Part shown: one piece after another, positions 10,701-22,200 of the stretch
Numbering within the stretch: position 1 is the first letter of the stretch
How the letters are laid out: every line of letters begins with the position of its first letter
Assembly: GCA_002633005.1 (NCBI GenBank)
Contig: NMRA01000339.1
Location: 430,800-494,799 of the forward strand
From: Phoronis australis
Taxonomy: Eukaryota > Phoronida > Phoronidae
Reading direction: 5' to 3'
DNA length: 64,000 bases
Translations under genes and position numbers: made by a program
Notes under the pieces: model-generated
Told to the model about the DNA's origin: nothing
Database searches by the model: none
What the model saw: the letters and a program-made list of their open reading frames with translations, nothing else

Positions 10701-12798
10701 GGTACAAATGTATCCCTTTTTTCGAGTCCATTCTCTTAATGAACGGGTATCCTAATATCGCAGCTACAACCCGGGTCAAAGTCTTGTATATACGAGTGCC
10801 ATCGAGGTGACCTTTTACGGACCGCAAGAGACTGCACTAGTAGCGTGGTAGATTATATCTAATTGCCGAGGATATCCGATTGAAAGCGAGGAACGTCTAT
10901 AGATATTTAGTTTCGGAGCATGCATTGCAATTAGCGTGGGCCATTGCCCGTTTTTTGCTATAAACATTGGTTATCGCTGGTTTTTCGTAGATTACACGTC
11001 GCTATATGTTATTGATGGTTGTCGACCTATTTTAAAGTGACTTTGGATATAGTCTTAGACGTATAAATGTTGCAAAATATTTGTGTATTTTGAGTCTAAT
11101 TTAAGGTTGAAACGCACTGTTTTTTTTTCGTCTGTCGGTCGGTACATCAGCTGTTACTTCGCCTGTACAAAGTCTGTGTGAAGTCTGAACGCAATCTGAC
11201 GCCGACGCAAGGGTCAATTTATGTCCTTTCCAGGTGCCTGGCTGAAATAACGTTGAACTGTTGTCACTACTTTACGTTGGATAGTACTTACCATGCGACC
11301 TAACCAAACAAGCCTAGAAATCACATCTAATTTGACCAAGGAAAATTTTGAGATCAATTTCGCAATGGTAAATGGTCTATATCAAAAGTGTTTTTTTTGG
11401 CGGAGAGCTTGTTTGTATCTGTCTTAATTCCTTCTGTAAAAGTATTTGTATACAACACATTACCTGCCTTTCGCTTTTGCCCTGGACAAAGTTCACGTGG
11501 CGAGCACGTTCTTACGGGCAAAAGATATCCTCGAAGAAAGTAATCACACTTAAATAGTTCAATTCAGCACTTGGACCTCCAGCTCATATACAGCTACGCA
11601 GATATCAAATACATGTATCTATGAATGCGTAGTTAAAGAAGAAACATGTGCCGTATTGTTTGTGTTATTCGATCCTGGAATTAGAAATACATGTATCTGT
11701 GTCGTGTGTACGCACTGATGCATTTCAGAGAAACGACCTTTCAAAGAAAAGCCTCGGAAAGCGATTGTTACCAGATAAATTGCTGAACTGGCGGGAATGC
11801 TTATGAGCACTTATGATCTTCAATTATTCGTGGGCTAAACATTTTCTGGGATGAATTCCGTAAACTTTGGGAGATAAAAAATTTCGAAAATTTTGCTTTT
11901 TCTGGGTCACTATTGATTCAGAAAAAATCCAACAAAGAAAAGCACATACAATGTACATGTATATACGTATATGTATACGTATAATATACATACGTGAACA
12001 CTTCCCGTTTCCAAATTTTGTTTAATAAAAACATCTATCTTAAAACACCTGGAGCACCCAGGATAAGTGCCCTGTAACCTTAAAATATAATTATTTCTGT
12101 TGTAGATTGGTCAAGATTACAAGGTTGTTACCTTTTCATACGACTTGCTGGTTATCGGACTGAAAGAGTGTCTGATGTATCTTCTGATATTAGCTCGATG
12201 GGTTCTTCCCATTCAGCACCTGACTTATCAGGAGCTCTCAGACACACTGCTCTTTTATATTGGAATGGCTGCAGACCTAATGGAACTCATGGACTATTCC
12301 AACAATACTACAGCAATGAAGGATTCGAAGTTTGTCTACGCGTTGCTCATCATCTGGACGGTCAGTCTTTTTCAATTCTCCTTCGTGCTTACCCCAGCAG
12401 ACGACAAGGACAGGGAAGAGCATCAAATCTCTTGCCGCTTTATCGCCGAGCACGCCGAAGTGTTGTCAATAGTGTTGCAGTTGATTATGATGCACATCCC
12501 ATTTGCCACCATCCGTATAGTTGCTATGGTTCTTTACAAGGGCGTGTCCTATTCCAGTGTCTTTTTTATGGTTAAAAGCTTGGCGATGATTTTGTTGAGC
12601 ATCAATCGGTTGCTTGCGCTGTTCTGCAAGCTCAGACCATGGAAGAAAAAAAAGCCAGTAAAGACAGCAAAAGCGGTCGTGGAAACGGAAGAAGATCATG
12701 CAGTCACTCCAGGAACTGAAGCGGCAGTGGAGCTGGAAATCGAGCCTGGAAAGACGGGAATCGACAACGTGAATTTTGAAATAGAAAATGAAGCTTAA
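7503..12798 (+). CDS. TMEM26: TMEM26-like multi-pass membrane protein, complete three-exon CDS
   Basis: Coding exons are 7503-7720, 8500-8632 and 12106-12798, joined by GT-AG introns: donor GTAAGG, acceptor TTCCAG, donor GTAAGA, acceptor TGTTGTAG. The phases fit exactly and give 347 aa; human TMEM26 has 368. Exon 1 holds two hydrophobic helices (about residues 20-37 and 46-66). Exon 2 holds a third, with FCPSFFIFL and LWLIEL matching the family's third segment. Exon 3 carries the conserved core, including ILARWVLP, MAADLMELMD, YALLIIWTVSLFQF and RIVAMVLYKG, and ends in a basic and then acidic cytoplasmic tail. About eight membrane segments are predicted by eye. The family's role is poorly known; mammalian TMEM26 is used as a beige-adipocyte surface marker. 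ATG codons at residues 1 and 4 are both possible starts. The second intron is 3.5 kb. Confidence 0.9.
8500..8632 (+). CDS. TMEM26: TMEM26-like coding exon 2
   Basis: This exon is 133 nt, with acceptor TTTGTCATTCCAG and donor GTAAGA. It encodes the third membrane segment (FFIFLVCVTPQLWLIEL) and a short loop with an N-S-S sequon, and ends in phase 0. Confidence 0.8.
9742..9960. repeat. Dispersed repeat R3, copy 2
   Basis: This is the partner of 4676-4880 in the same orientation. Here it lies inside TMEM26-like intron 2. Confidence 0.55.
10095..10199. mobile_element. hAT-like element terminus (one end only)
   Basis: The sequence closes with a complement of CAGTGGTGGACCTAGGGG, with a GGGGCCATGGCCC block just inside. 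This CAGTGGCGGAT...GGGGGCCATGGCCCC arrangement is a common end of non-autonomous hAT elements. A related end occurs at 16690-16773, and both are preceded by an AACGGAATCTGG / AATGGAATCTGG stretch. The opposite end was not found. Confidence 0.4.
12106..12798 (+). CDS. TMEM26: TMEM26-like coding exon 3 (terminal)
   Basis: This exon is 693 nt including the TAA stop, and opens right after the acceptor TTTCTGTTGTAG. It is the longest conserved reading frame in the window and encodes residues 118-347, with about five membrane segments followed by the charged tail. Confidence 0.92.
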   Translation: MGQDYKVVTFSYDLLVIGLKECLMYLLILARWVLPIQHLTYQELSDTLLFYIGMAADLMELMDYSNNTTAMKDSKFVYALLIIWTVSLFQFSFVLTPADDKDREEHQISCRFIAEHAEVLSIVLQLIMMHIPFATIRIVAMVLYKGVSYSSVFFMVKSLAMILLSINRLLALFCKLRPWKKKKPVKTAKAVVETEEDHAVTPGTEAAVELEIEPGKTGIDNVNFEIENEA

Positions 12799-15550
12799 AA
12801 TCACAAGTCTACGCCACTTTGTCAAAACAACTTTCGATTTCGTCTACTTACCGTAATATAACGGTCTCACCTTGTTCCCTGATTAGAAACAGTTTCTAGG
12901 CTTGGGAACAACTGACAGTTCGCCATTGCACCAAACCAGTTTCATGAGGNTTGAAGACCCTTATATTCGTGCTACAAACTCGAGTAAAAACCCGAAATTT
13001 CGAGTTAAAACTCGAAGTTGTTGCTTTAATATTGGGTTTACAAACTGTGGACTAAGGGCAATAAATTATCTACGTAAGTCATTGTGCACTCGAGCATAGA
13101 ATAATAGACACTTATCTTGAGTTCGCCCAAAAGTAGAGTAGAGAATGCCAAACCTAATTTTTAGTTCCATTTCGAGTAAAAAGATTGGAGACCGGGCCCA
13201 GAACACGATTTATAGCGTTTTAAGTAGTAAATTAGACTATAACATTACATAGTGTATTTTCTCACATGACTTGGAATGTGTTAAGACACGGCTGTTTAAT
13301 AACACCGAGTACTTAATTTTTTATATTACATAAGCGAATCCCAAAGTAGTGCAAAGTAGAAAGCCACACGACCTGCATTTATCGTCTGCAAAACACCAAC
13401 TAACACAAAAGGTATCACTCATCCAAAGCTTTATCGCAACCACGTGGCGCTGTGTGTAATACCCCGCTTCGCTAACAGGTAGCGCTGCTTGCTAAAAAGC
13501 AATCATGTCACTTAGCTCTCTCAATAGCTCTCCACTTAGCGGTAATCAAACAAGTAGACCGTTTGTCGGCGTTTGTAGACTTGTTGCGATTTTTGTGAAT
13601 TCTGTGTATAATCTTGACTCAACCCAACTGTCCTTTTCAGGACTAAGTATTATTCATTCGTCCCGAAAGTATTTTAGTGTGTTTTAGATTGTAGCAAGGC
13701 TAGGAGAATCCGGTATATTCTTAATGCTTTAAATTGTGAAAAATTGCCGAGAGAATGGCACCCTTATTGCGGGTACCATTTCTGCTTAGTCATCTTTTTG
13801 TGGGGTAGATTTTCTGTAGAAAGTCGGCCAGTTGTGCACTATTTGGGGTTGAAGCCAATGCAGTAGGCCTTTTGCAGGGCCAAAAAGTTAGGGGCCCAAA
13901 ATTGTTGAAAAAGTACAGCCACGCCCGCGGGCACATTGTCAATATAAGTAAACCCTATGAAATACACTGATTCCATGCGTTCGCCTTATTCAGGTGTTTT
14001 GGAAAATTCGTCGAGTTGACACAATAAACCACACATTTTGACTTTAGTTGGTTAAGTCAAATGAAATAAAATTCATTTTCCGGCTTTTCTGATACTGCTG
14101 TGTTGCGACAAAAAATATACCCAACGAGGCTTTTGAACGGTCTACTCGTTATTTTTTTGCACATTTCTGTACGTTGTTGTATATATTTGTTTATGTACCT
14201 GTCTTTTGTAATAAACGTATGAACTGTAAAAAACCGAAAACATACCCAGCGAGGGTTTTGAATGGTCTGCCCTAAAAATGCTAGACTGGTAGCCCACAAC
14301 ACTTAGGATCTGACCACGGGAGGATTTAAAGTCCAACTCAGTGTGCCCAGAAATGGACGTCTGCCGTTGTCTGCACTCTGGGTGTGACCCCTGGGGGCCT
14401 TAAAAAGGGCCCACAAATGAACTAGACTAGATTTTCGAGGTACCGGCCAAAACTGATTTAAAACGAACAATAGTACCGCATTGAAAATTGAATGACCCAT
14501 GACAAACTGCACTCTGGAATGGGTCTGGCAGAAACCAAAAAAGACCCCCAGAAAATGAGCTAGCATATACATGTACATGTACATGTATATTCGAGGTACC
14601 ACAAAAAACAATTACATGAGATTCAATACATGTCACAGCCTATTGACTCAGCGTATAGTAACTTACTGCCAGTTGGTTGGCACCTCCTCTACTGGACAAA
14701 CGTAATAAAGCAAGAGAACATCGAAAATTGACTACTAATACTCAAAGAGATTGGTTTAAATTAAACATTCCGTACATTTCAAAGGAGTGCTTTAAGAAAG
14801 GATTGTCTGCGATAATGTTATTAAATGTTTGTGTTGCTTATTGACTTGAAAGTTCTGGATAGAGTACAAATGTACTGAGGGCTACCCTGAAATACCTCAA
14901 TTTTACTCAGGATTTGAAGGACTTTTGTGTCTTAATAGAAACATGCTATTTATTTAATTTCTGCATCTTTTCTGAATATGAACGGGAATGCAGTAAGCCC
15001 CGAAAGCAGCATGCCGTTGACTTTTGTTTTCTTTTACCGTAGCTGGGGAGGCTGTCGTCGCCCTACCCCTTTACCAATCCAAACCCGTCTGTAGTAGATG
15101 AATGCGTTAAACTCCACGACACACTAATGTGGCTTCGACAGGTTTCGCACACTGGCCGGTGACACCACTGGACTACACACTGGGTGTTTTGTGAATAAAA
15201 TTTAAGATTTTTACTTGTCCTATGCCTGCGTTGAATTATACGGCTGGAAATCTTGGTTGATGGAAGAAGGAAACAGCGCACGTACATGTACAGTGTATTT
15301 ACTTATTGCTTTCTCCCGCTGTTTAACATTCCAGCTCACCGACCAAGCTGTGGCTGCTGTGTTGCTGCCGTGGTTCACCTCTCGCCTTCCACGCGGTGCG
15401 TACATGTACATGTACGTGATCGATCTCAGGCTGGCCAAACTCGAACTTCGCGCACTTTAAGTTTCGCTGATACATGATATGTGAACATAGTGGTTACACT
15501 ATGTAACATCTTGACTTACGATTTTTGAAAATAAAACTCAAATATTCGCT
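12799..15550. other. No gene recognised between the TMEM26-like gene and the EPDR-B block
   Basis: An ambiguous base sits at 12950. A possible AATAAA at about 13058 could serve the TMEM26-like 3' end. Short TACATG microsatellites lie at about 14568-14590 and 15400-15418. Two local copies of a GAGGGTTTTGAAYGGTCT-like string (about 14126 and 14252) hint at a small decayed repeat. Confidence 0.35.
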
Positions 15551-16054
15551 GTACCAAGGCCGGTGACTTAGCTAGTTACAGACGATTAAATTATTGATTG
15601 CCATTTATCTAGTTCATTTCCAGCACTGACCTACCAGAGCCGCGGGGTGGCCGGGGGTTCCCGAGCTGAGTGATCTCAGAAAATCAGCCGCACTCAATCC
15701 ACTCATGATCGGTAAATGGCGCTGCTTTAAGCCTGGCAAATGGTAATGTACATGTAGCCGACCTTAATTTCAGCGAGTACTGAATGTTCAGCAGACAGCT
15801 TCAGTTGTTATAAAAAACAATAGAATGTGTTCGTTTCAGAGACAATAATCTCAAAGACGTTTATTCCATCCAAAGGTTAATTCCCAAAAATGCGTTTCTC
15901 AGCGGTAAAACCTGGCAGATAGGGGCCTGCGACGTCCCGCCAGAAAGCGCTCAGAGGGAGGCGATGGCGTACTGGATCTGCGTAGGACTGTGTGTAGACA
16001 CAATGCTCAGAGAAATTTGTAGTGTATGATGATGATTTTGTAAGAAAACTCTCA

Positions 16055-16263
16055 GGGTCGCAAAATTGATTAATTTTATTCCATTAATATGATTAAACAA
16101 TCCATGATAATTTTGTGGCTGCTTATGCCAATTGACGTCGTATGGAGGTCGCAAGGTATTGTTTAACTTGCGACATCCATGTCACGTGCGTAAGTGCTTT
16201 GATGAGTCGATTTGTGACTAGGTTACTGACATTTTTGCCGTCCTTGGAAAGACTCTGTGGAAT
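16055..16263 (-). other. EPDR-B 3' UTR exon with AATAAA
   Basis: After the donor following the stop codon, the next good acceptor on minus is TTTTTCCTTTGCAG, with the exon starting at 16263. An AATAAA lies at 16080-16075. The matching copy in EPDR-C has the acceptor at 40571 and AATAAA at 40386-40381. Conservation of acceptor and signal in both paralogs supports a separate 3' UTR exon. The cleavage point is a guess. Confidence 0.6.
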
Positions 16264-19200
16264 CTGCAAAGGAAAAAGGTATCACTGAGCAGGGGTGTGG
16301 TGCAGTAGCGAAGTCATTCCTTTTGAATGATGGCTCAGTGTTCAGTTGATGTTATCAGCTGCCACGCTCGAAATTCTATTGGAAAACTGATGAACTGCGT
16401 GTTACGCTTCGTCTAAACTTGCAATTTTGTACTCGAATCACTAGGCATGGTTACGTGATCTTTCCAGTGCACAGTAAAAAGTTCATCATAAAACGCGGCT
16501 TTTCGTGAATTAAATGCAGTTACATTCACGCATTTCGACTCGAGTGAAGTCTGGTTCCGTAAACAGTCAACTTTATGTCAATTACAACGTTCGTGGCTTG
16601 TTCAAATTCAGCGTCGAGTTGGCGCGTCCACCAGATGGGGATCATTAATTTTTTAGTTAGGTGAGCCGGACAGAGTATTAGCCAGGATTTTTCCGTCAGA
16701 CATAACAAATGGAATCTGGAAGAAAGTTGACCATGGCCCCCTTGCCCCACCCCCCTCTTAAATCCGCCACTGCCCATGACCTCCTTGTTCGACCAGGCTT
16801 AAGGCATTTGATAAAACTTACGGCTAGTTGCATTCGGGTGGAATCTCTAACACGCTTGGGTCCGGGATACCAAGAGTGGCGTTGATAAAGGCAGTGGAAA
16901 CCATCATGTATGTGGTTTTAGCGCCTGAAATATACAACAGTGGTGGGCTGTAAGTGTGAGGCGAGTACAGTTATGCTCCAGTAATGTCCGAGAGGTGTCA
17001 CTAGGATTGCCTTGTGTTAGAAATGACTTGAGTGGTGTGGTTGGGACGAGGAAATAAAAGTAAAAGTGAAAGTAATTGCAAATTAATTTGGAGATCATAA
17101 CTTTAAACATTTTTAAAAGCTATTCCACGGAGTAAAGCCAACTTCCTGGGCATAAAAAATCACTACCAATGGTCTAGCGCTCCATACTCGTCCTTGACTT
17201 GTTCAATTTGACGTAAGTCATACAGGAGCATCCTCATTGCTGCTGATCGGATTCACATAAAACTTTCAGATACGTGTTTTATTTTTCAGTGTAAAAATGA
17301 CGAATTGATTAAGAATTGGAAACTGGCGTTTACGACCACTAACAGGAGTGGTAGGGCCCGAGGAGATGTTATCATCTTGTTTAAATGTAGGTCAAACAAT
17401 TCATTGTTTTTCAAGGCGAACAAGTAGCCTACATGTACATGTACTTATAGGCGATTGACGGGCGCAAGTGAACGTAGGATATGCAACTTTCCCAAAGTAA
17501 TGACGTACTAATCGTAATATCTCCAGTAGCTACAGACGTCATAGGGATGCAAGTTTTGGTGTCAAGAGTCAAAAAGGTCTGCATTGTGCCGTTATAGCCC
17601 TCTGAAGGTGGAACTGACATCGTTAAGCAATCGGTCATCGTAGAACCCATCATGAACGTACCGCAATAGTTCATACCTGAAAAGGTTAAAAAGAATATGA
17701 CAAGGAAAAGAATGGGGATTTTCAATACTGGTGTAAATTAATATGGTGATTGAATATATTATGCTAAAATGTTCAATTTAAACTCGGAAAAATAAGTTCA
17801 TTCCTTGCTTACTGGATGGGAACGCTGGCAGAGGGGTTTTGTAGCACACTCCATTTGTTACGGTGTATGTAATTTGCTGAAAATAAAAACAACGGACGTC
17901 AATTAAAAAGATATACTGGAACAGGCATAAATACAAAGCTACAAGTTATCAGATTTTTTCAAATGACCGGACTTCGTTTTCTGGCTTCATCGTCTTGCCC
18001 ATCACAGGGATATCTTCAATCCAAGAAAACGTACCACCAACGTTGAGTTTAGTACTCAGCTGTTTTCCATAATGAACGAGTCAATTAATGACAAATAGCC
18101 AAAACATGAGCAACAGAAATAGATTAAAACTGCGTCATTTTCAAGATAGCCGCCACGACGTTTCGAAATCACTAAAAATAGATATAACGTTTTCAATAAT
18201 TGTGATGGAGACATAATTTTTGGTTCTAGGCTATGGTTTTAAGGGGTAAACAACTCACTGGTGTGGTTAAAATTCAGATACGACCATAATTAGATATTAA
18301 ATTCAAGATGGCAACTAAAATTCAAGAACGAAAAGTCGCAGGTTTGTCCATTATTTAATGTCTTCCGCTATAACGAAAATATGATTAAATTCGACTGGTT
18401 TCTGATTGAATGGTCTTAAAATATTTAGATTTGACTGAATTCTGACTGAATTCTGACTGAATTACTTTAAAATATGGACATTGCATTAATATTTAAGCTG
18501 TCAAATATTTAGTCTAATGCATTGGCCTGCAGTGCATATGAAACGGTCATTAAAATTGTCTTACTAGTGTATATTTGTTTGACCCTGGTTTTTATTTTAA
18601 AAATTCACACAAGGAAACTAGAAGCCCAGAGCAACATGTCAACATATCCGTCTGAAGTGCCCCACAATTGTACAGATCATCGACAATCTTGAGAAGAATT
18701 CTGAACTGAGTACACAATCCAAAACGAGTCAGCTGTGGCTGGGCTGAAGATGCTTCATACTGCTCAGGCAATGATCAAGGTAGATCGCACTCGGTCTTGG
18801 ACAGAGTCGATTTGGTTTTTTTGGTAGTACCAAGAAGATGTTCCTGCAACAACACAGGGATAACAAAGAAAGGAGGTAGAGGCGCTATCCATACATGCAT
18901 ATGGTTTGTTGCGCGGTGAGCGACTTTGCTCTTTAGTAAGAAAATAAGATGTGCTCCCTATTAAAAACACCGAATCTCTGTACTGTTTCAGGTTCACAGA
19001 TTACAAACATCTGCCCAAGAATCCTTTCAAAATGGGGACTATTACAAGTGTACGCTGGAAAATGTTTTTTCATGGGCAATCATTACAAATGGTCCCGTTT
19101 TTTACTTTATTCTCTAAATTGATTGGTAGTCTGGTGTTCTATACATGTAGCTGCACCCTACTCAAAATATAATCGATTACCTTCGGGTATCGGACACTTT

Positions 19201-22200
19201 TTTCAAATGGTACATAACCCAGTATATACTATAATTTAATAACACACCCAGACCTTCCATTTCTTCTCACAAATCCTAATATGTTCAAACCTAACCAAAA
19301 TATAACTTTTTACAATTTCCTTAATACAGTCACTTCAGACATCTTGTAAACATAAAAATAAGTGGTCATCTGAGATAGATATAAACGGTGTTATAAATAA
19401 TGTAGATTTTAGTGAATCTGATAAATGGTGGAGAAAAGTAAATAAAGTCCCCTTCATTTGTACAAAAGATACAAAATTGCGTTGGTTTCAATATCTCTTA
19501 ATTCACAGAATATTACCAACTAATAATTATTCACATAAAATTGAAATAAAAACTAGTGATCTATGCTCTTTCTGTGGTGAACACAGTGAAACTGTTCTCC
19601 ATCTGTTTTGGGAATGTCGTCTTGTCTCCGGTTTCTGGCTCCTGTTTGCTGATTGGTTAAAACAAACATATCATGTAAATTTTCATGTGGACAAGATATC
19701 AGTGTTTTGTTTTTTTGGGAAACATTCAGTCGGAGAATTGTAACATTAATCTGTTAATCATGCTAGAAAAAATTACATATTTAGCCAAAAGTTTGTTAAA
19801 AAACCCCTTAATTTCTAATTGTTCATTAACTTTATAAAATTACATCCTGAAGGAAATACGGTACCAGTTGACTAATGATTTAATTTTATTCTTTGTAAAC
19901 GATGTATACTGTATTGTTTAATGTGACATGTAATTATCATGCGAGAGCAAAATAAAACAAATTTTACAATTTGATTTCTATTTGTATAACTTCACTTCCA
20001 ACGAAAACGACAACCGTAGTGATAGCTGACGCTTAAATTATGAGAGCACTTAGTGTTTTTTTTAATTAATAGTAACAGAAGTCAACCGCAAACTTTGTTG
20101 AATGTCAGTACGAAATTTTTATATTTTAGTGACATCTTTCGATTGACGAAACTTTTCACGTGCTCTAAATTAGTGAAGAAAATATCTTTAAAAGGGTTTC
20201 CAAGAGAAGTTTGAAATATAGTGGTGAGTGGTGTACTAAATTGCGAGAGATCATTTTTGAGGAAAACATTTTCACCTACAGCGTTTCTATAGGGATGGTT
20301 AGCATACCTACCACAATGGGATATCTGACTTCGATTTTTAAATCATGAATTTTAAGCTTCTTGTACGTATGCTTCAGATTTGATCAACGTGGCAACGCAA
20401 ATAGTCTAATACAGCGAATTATCAAACCTATCGATATGGCAGATCGGACGTCGGAGTCCGCTGTTCCAAAAAAACATCTGCGTTTTTCCACAATAGAAAG
20501 ATTCATGATTCGCTCACATTCAATTGAGAAAGACAAAGGAAGTTGTAATCATAACTGCCAAAGGACGACGTTTCTTTATAGTCACCTTTTTAAAATCAGC
20601 AAGAAACCTCTGTTTGTATGAGATAGTGCCAATACTTAACGTTTGTGATCCACCTTGAAGCATCTTCTCCACGTCGAAGGCCATGGCCCCATTAACCTGG
20701 AAGAGTGCAAAGCAATATTCAAATCGCGTTTGTTAGCAAGCTGCATTAGTAGACTTGCTCTTTCACGAACCATGGGAGTGTTATAAATATACATTTTTTA
20801 CATTTATTGCGCAGATAATAATACAAAGCCAGTCTAAGGTTGGGCGCCTCAGATCTGACTTTAACAAAAGCATATAACATTATAATATTGACCTAAAAAT
20901 TTATCTGGCAACAAAATGCACCTGAAACGGGGAATGGGGTCCGGGGAAGGACTTTCATGCGCCATCCATACACACACTGGCGCTGTACTGAAATGATGTT
21001 TGATGAAATTATGTACTAAATAAATATAACGTATGAAACCAATAATAACAGTAGAACTTTGTTCATTTCTAGAATAATAATTAAAAGCATGCGTGCAGAC
21101 GTCTCCATTTATCCACATTTGTGTCCAAGGTACATTTTTTATTAAAATTGCGTAAAAGTTTGTAACTTCAACTTGAAATCGTTAAAAAGTAGAGGCTTTT
21201 CTACTTTTGTTGTCCGATAAATGAAGTAAAGTGCCAGTGTATTAATGGTATTGCAAACTCATTTGTGGTTTTGGTTAAAGTTTTGAAATCTGACATGTCC
21301 CAAATCATGAACATGAACTGAGCTTGCACTGATTCCCAGAAAGTCTTGACACAGGTGCAATAACAAAACGTATGAAGTAAAGTCTGGGAGTGTTATATGT
21401 TTGTGAAAGAAGTGTGTGACTTAGAAAGAACTCCAACTCATAAGTAAGTAACTATTCAGCCAGTGAGAAACTAGCTTTGTTTCAGATTATGACCGCCGTA
21501 ACTGAGAACGACCAACTACTTTTTTGAAGCTCACTTAAACATAAATAGTCATACGGGTGGAAGAAACTCGAAGATATAGATATTGATCTCTTTTGTTCAC
21601 GTTATGACAAACTCCGAAAGTACGGCAACATATTCTGCTTAATGTATCAACAAAATTGCAAGCTAATTACATGTCTTAAAGTTAATATTTGGTCAAAAAT
21701 GCAGCATACTGCGACGATGTGAATTAATAAACTGCCACCGAAGTTGCCAAACGTTTTTTAAGAACGAGTTTTATGGAGAAAATGATCGTCGCATATCGCG
21801 TGATCGAGTCTGGAGAGACTTGTTACTAGGAACAAAACTGCCTATGCTAGGTACATCATTAGTGCAAATATGATCTGTTTGCAATTTTTTCACATAAAAT
21901 TACAGGTTTAGACGTAAAAGATATTGTTGATTTACATGGTTATTTTATGAACAATGCTGGTATTTAATTTTGCACACAATAATGTGTCATAATATTTGGA
22001 ATGAGCCAATGAGAGCCTGCATTAGATATGACTTTGTTAATGCCTTTGGCTGAACAGAGGCACAATGTAAATTTACCCAGAAAATAGGTTCAAGTTTTAC
22101 GCAACCCAGCCTTGTTGTGTGTCAGAATAAATATTGATTAAGTAATTAGTAAGATTAGATCCATTTTACATGTAAGTTACCCAAAATTTGTGCATATGTA

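Larger units (their letters stand above)
8633..12105. other. TMEM26-like intron 2: repeats, no other gene
   Basis: The intron contains a G-homopolymer with an ambiguous base (N at 9169), repeat R3 (9742-9960), and a hAT-like terminal sequence ending at 10199. A glycine-rich short frame near 10260-10320 comes from simple GGN repeats. No further exons were recognised. Confidence 0.5.

Noticed and set aside
20581-20621. Direct read-through of EPDR exon 2 past the GTGACT donor
   Set aside because: The open frame continues, but exon 3 joins in phase at 17876 and the donor is conserved in all three copies, so splicing at 20586 is preferred.
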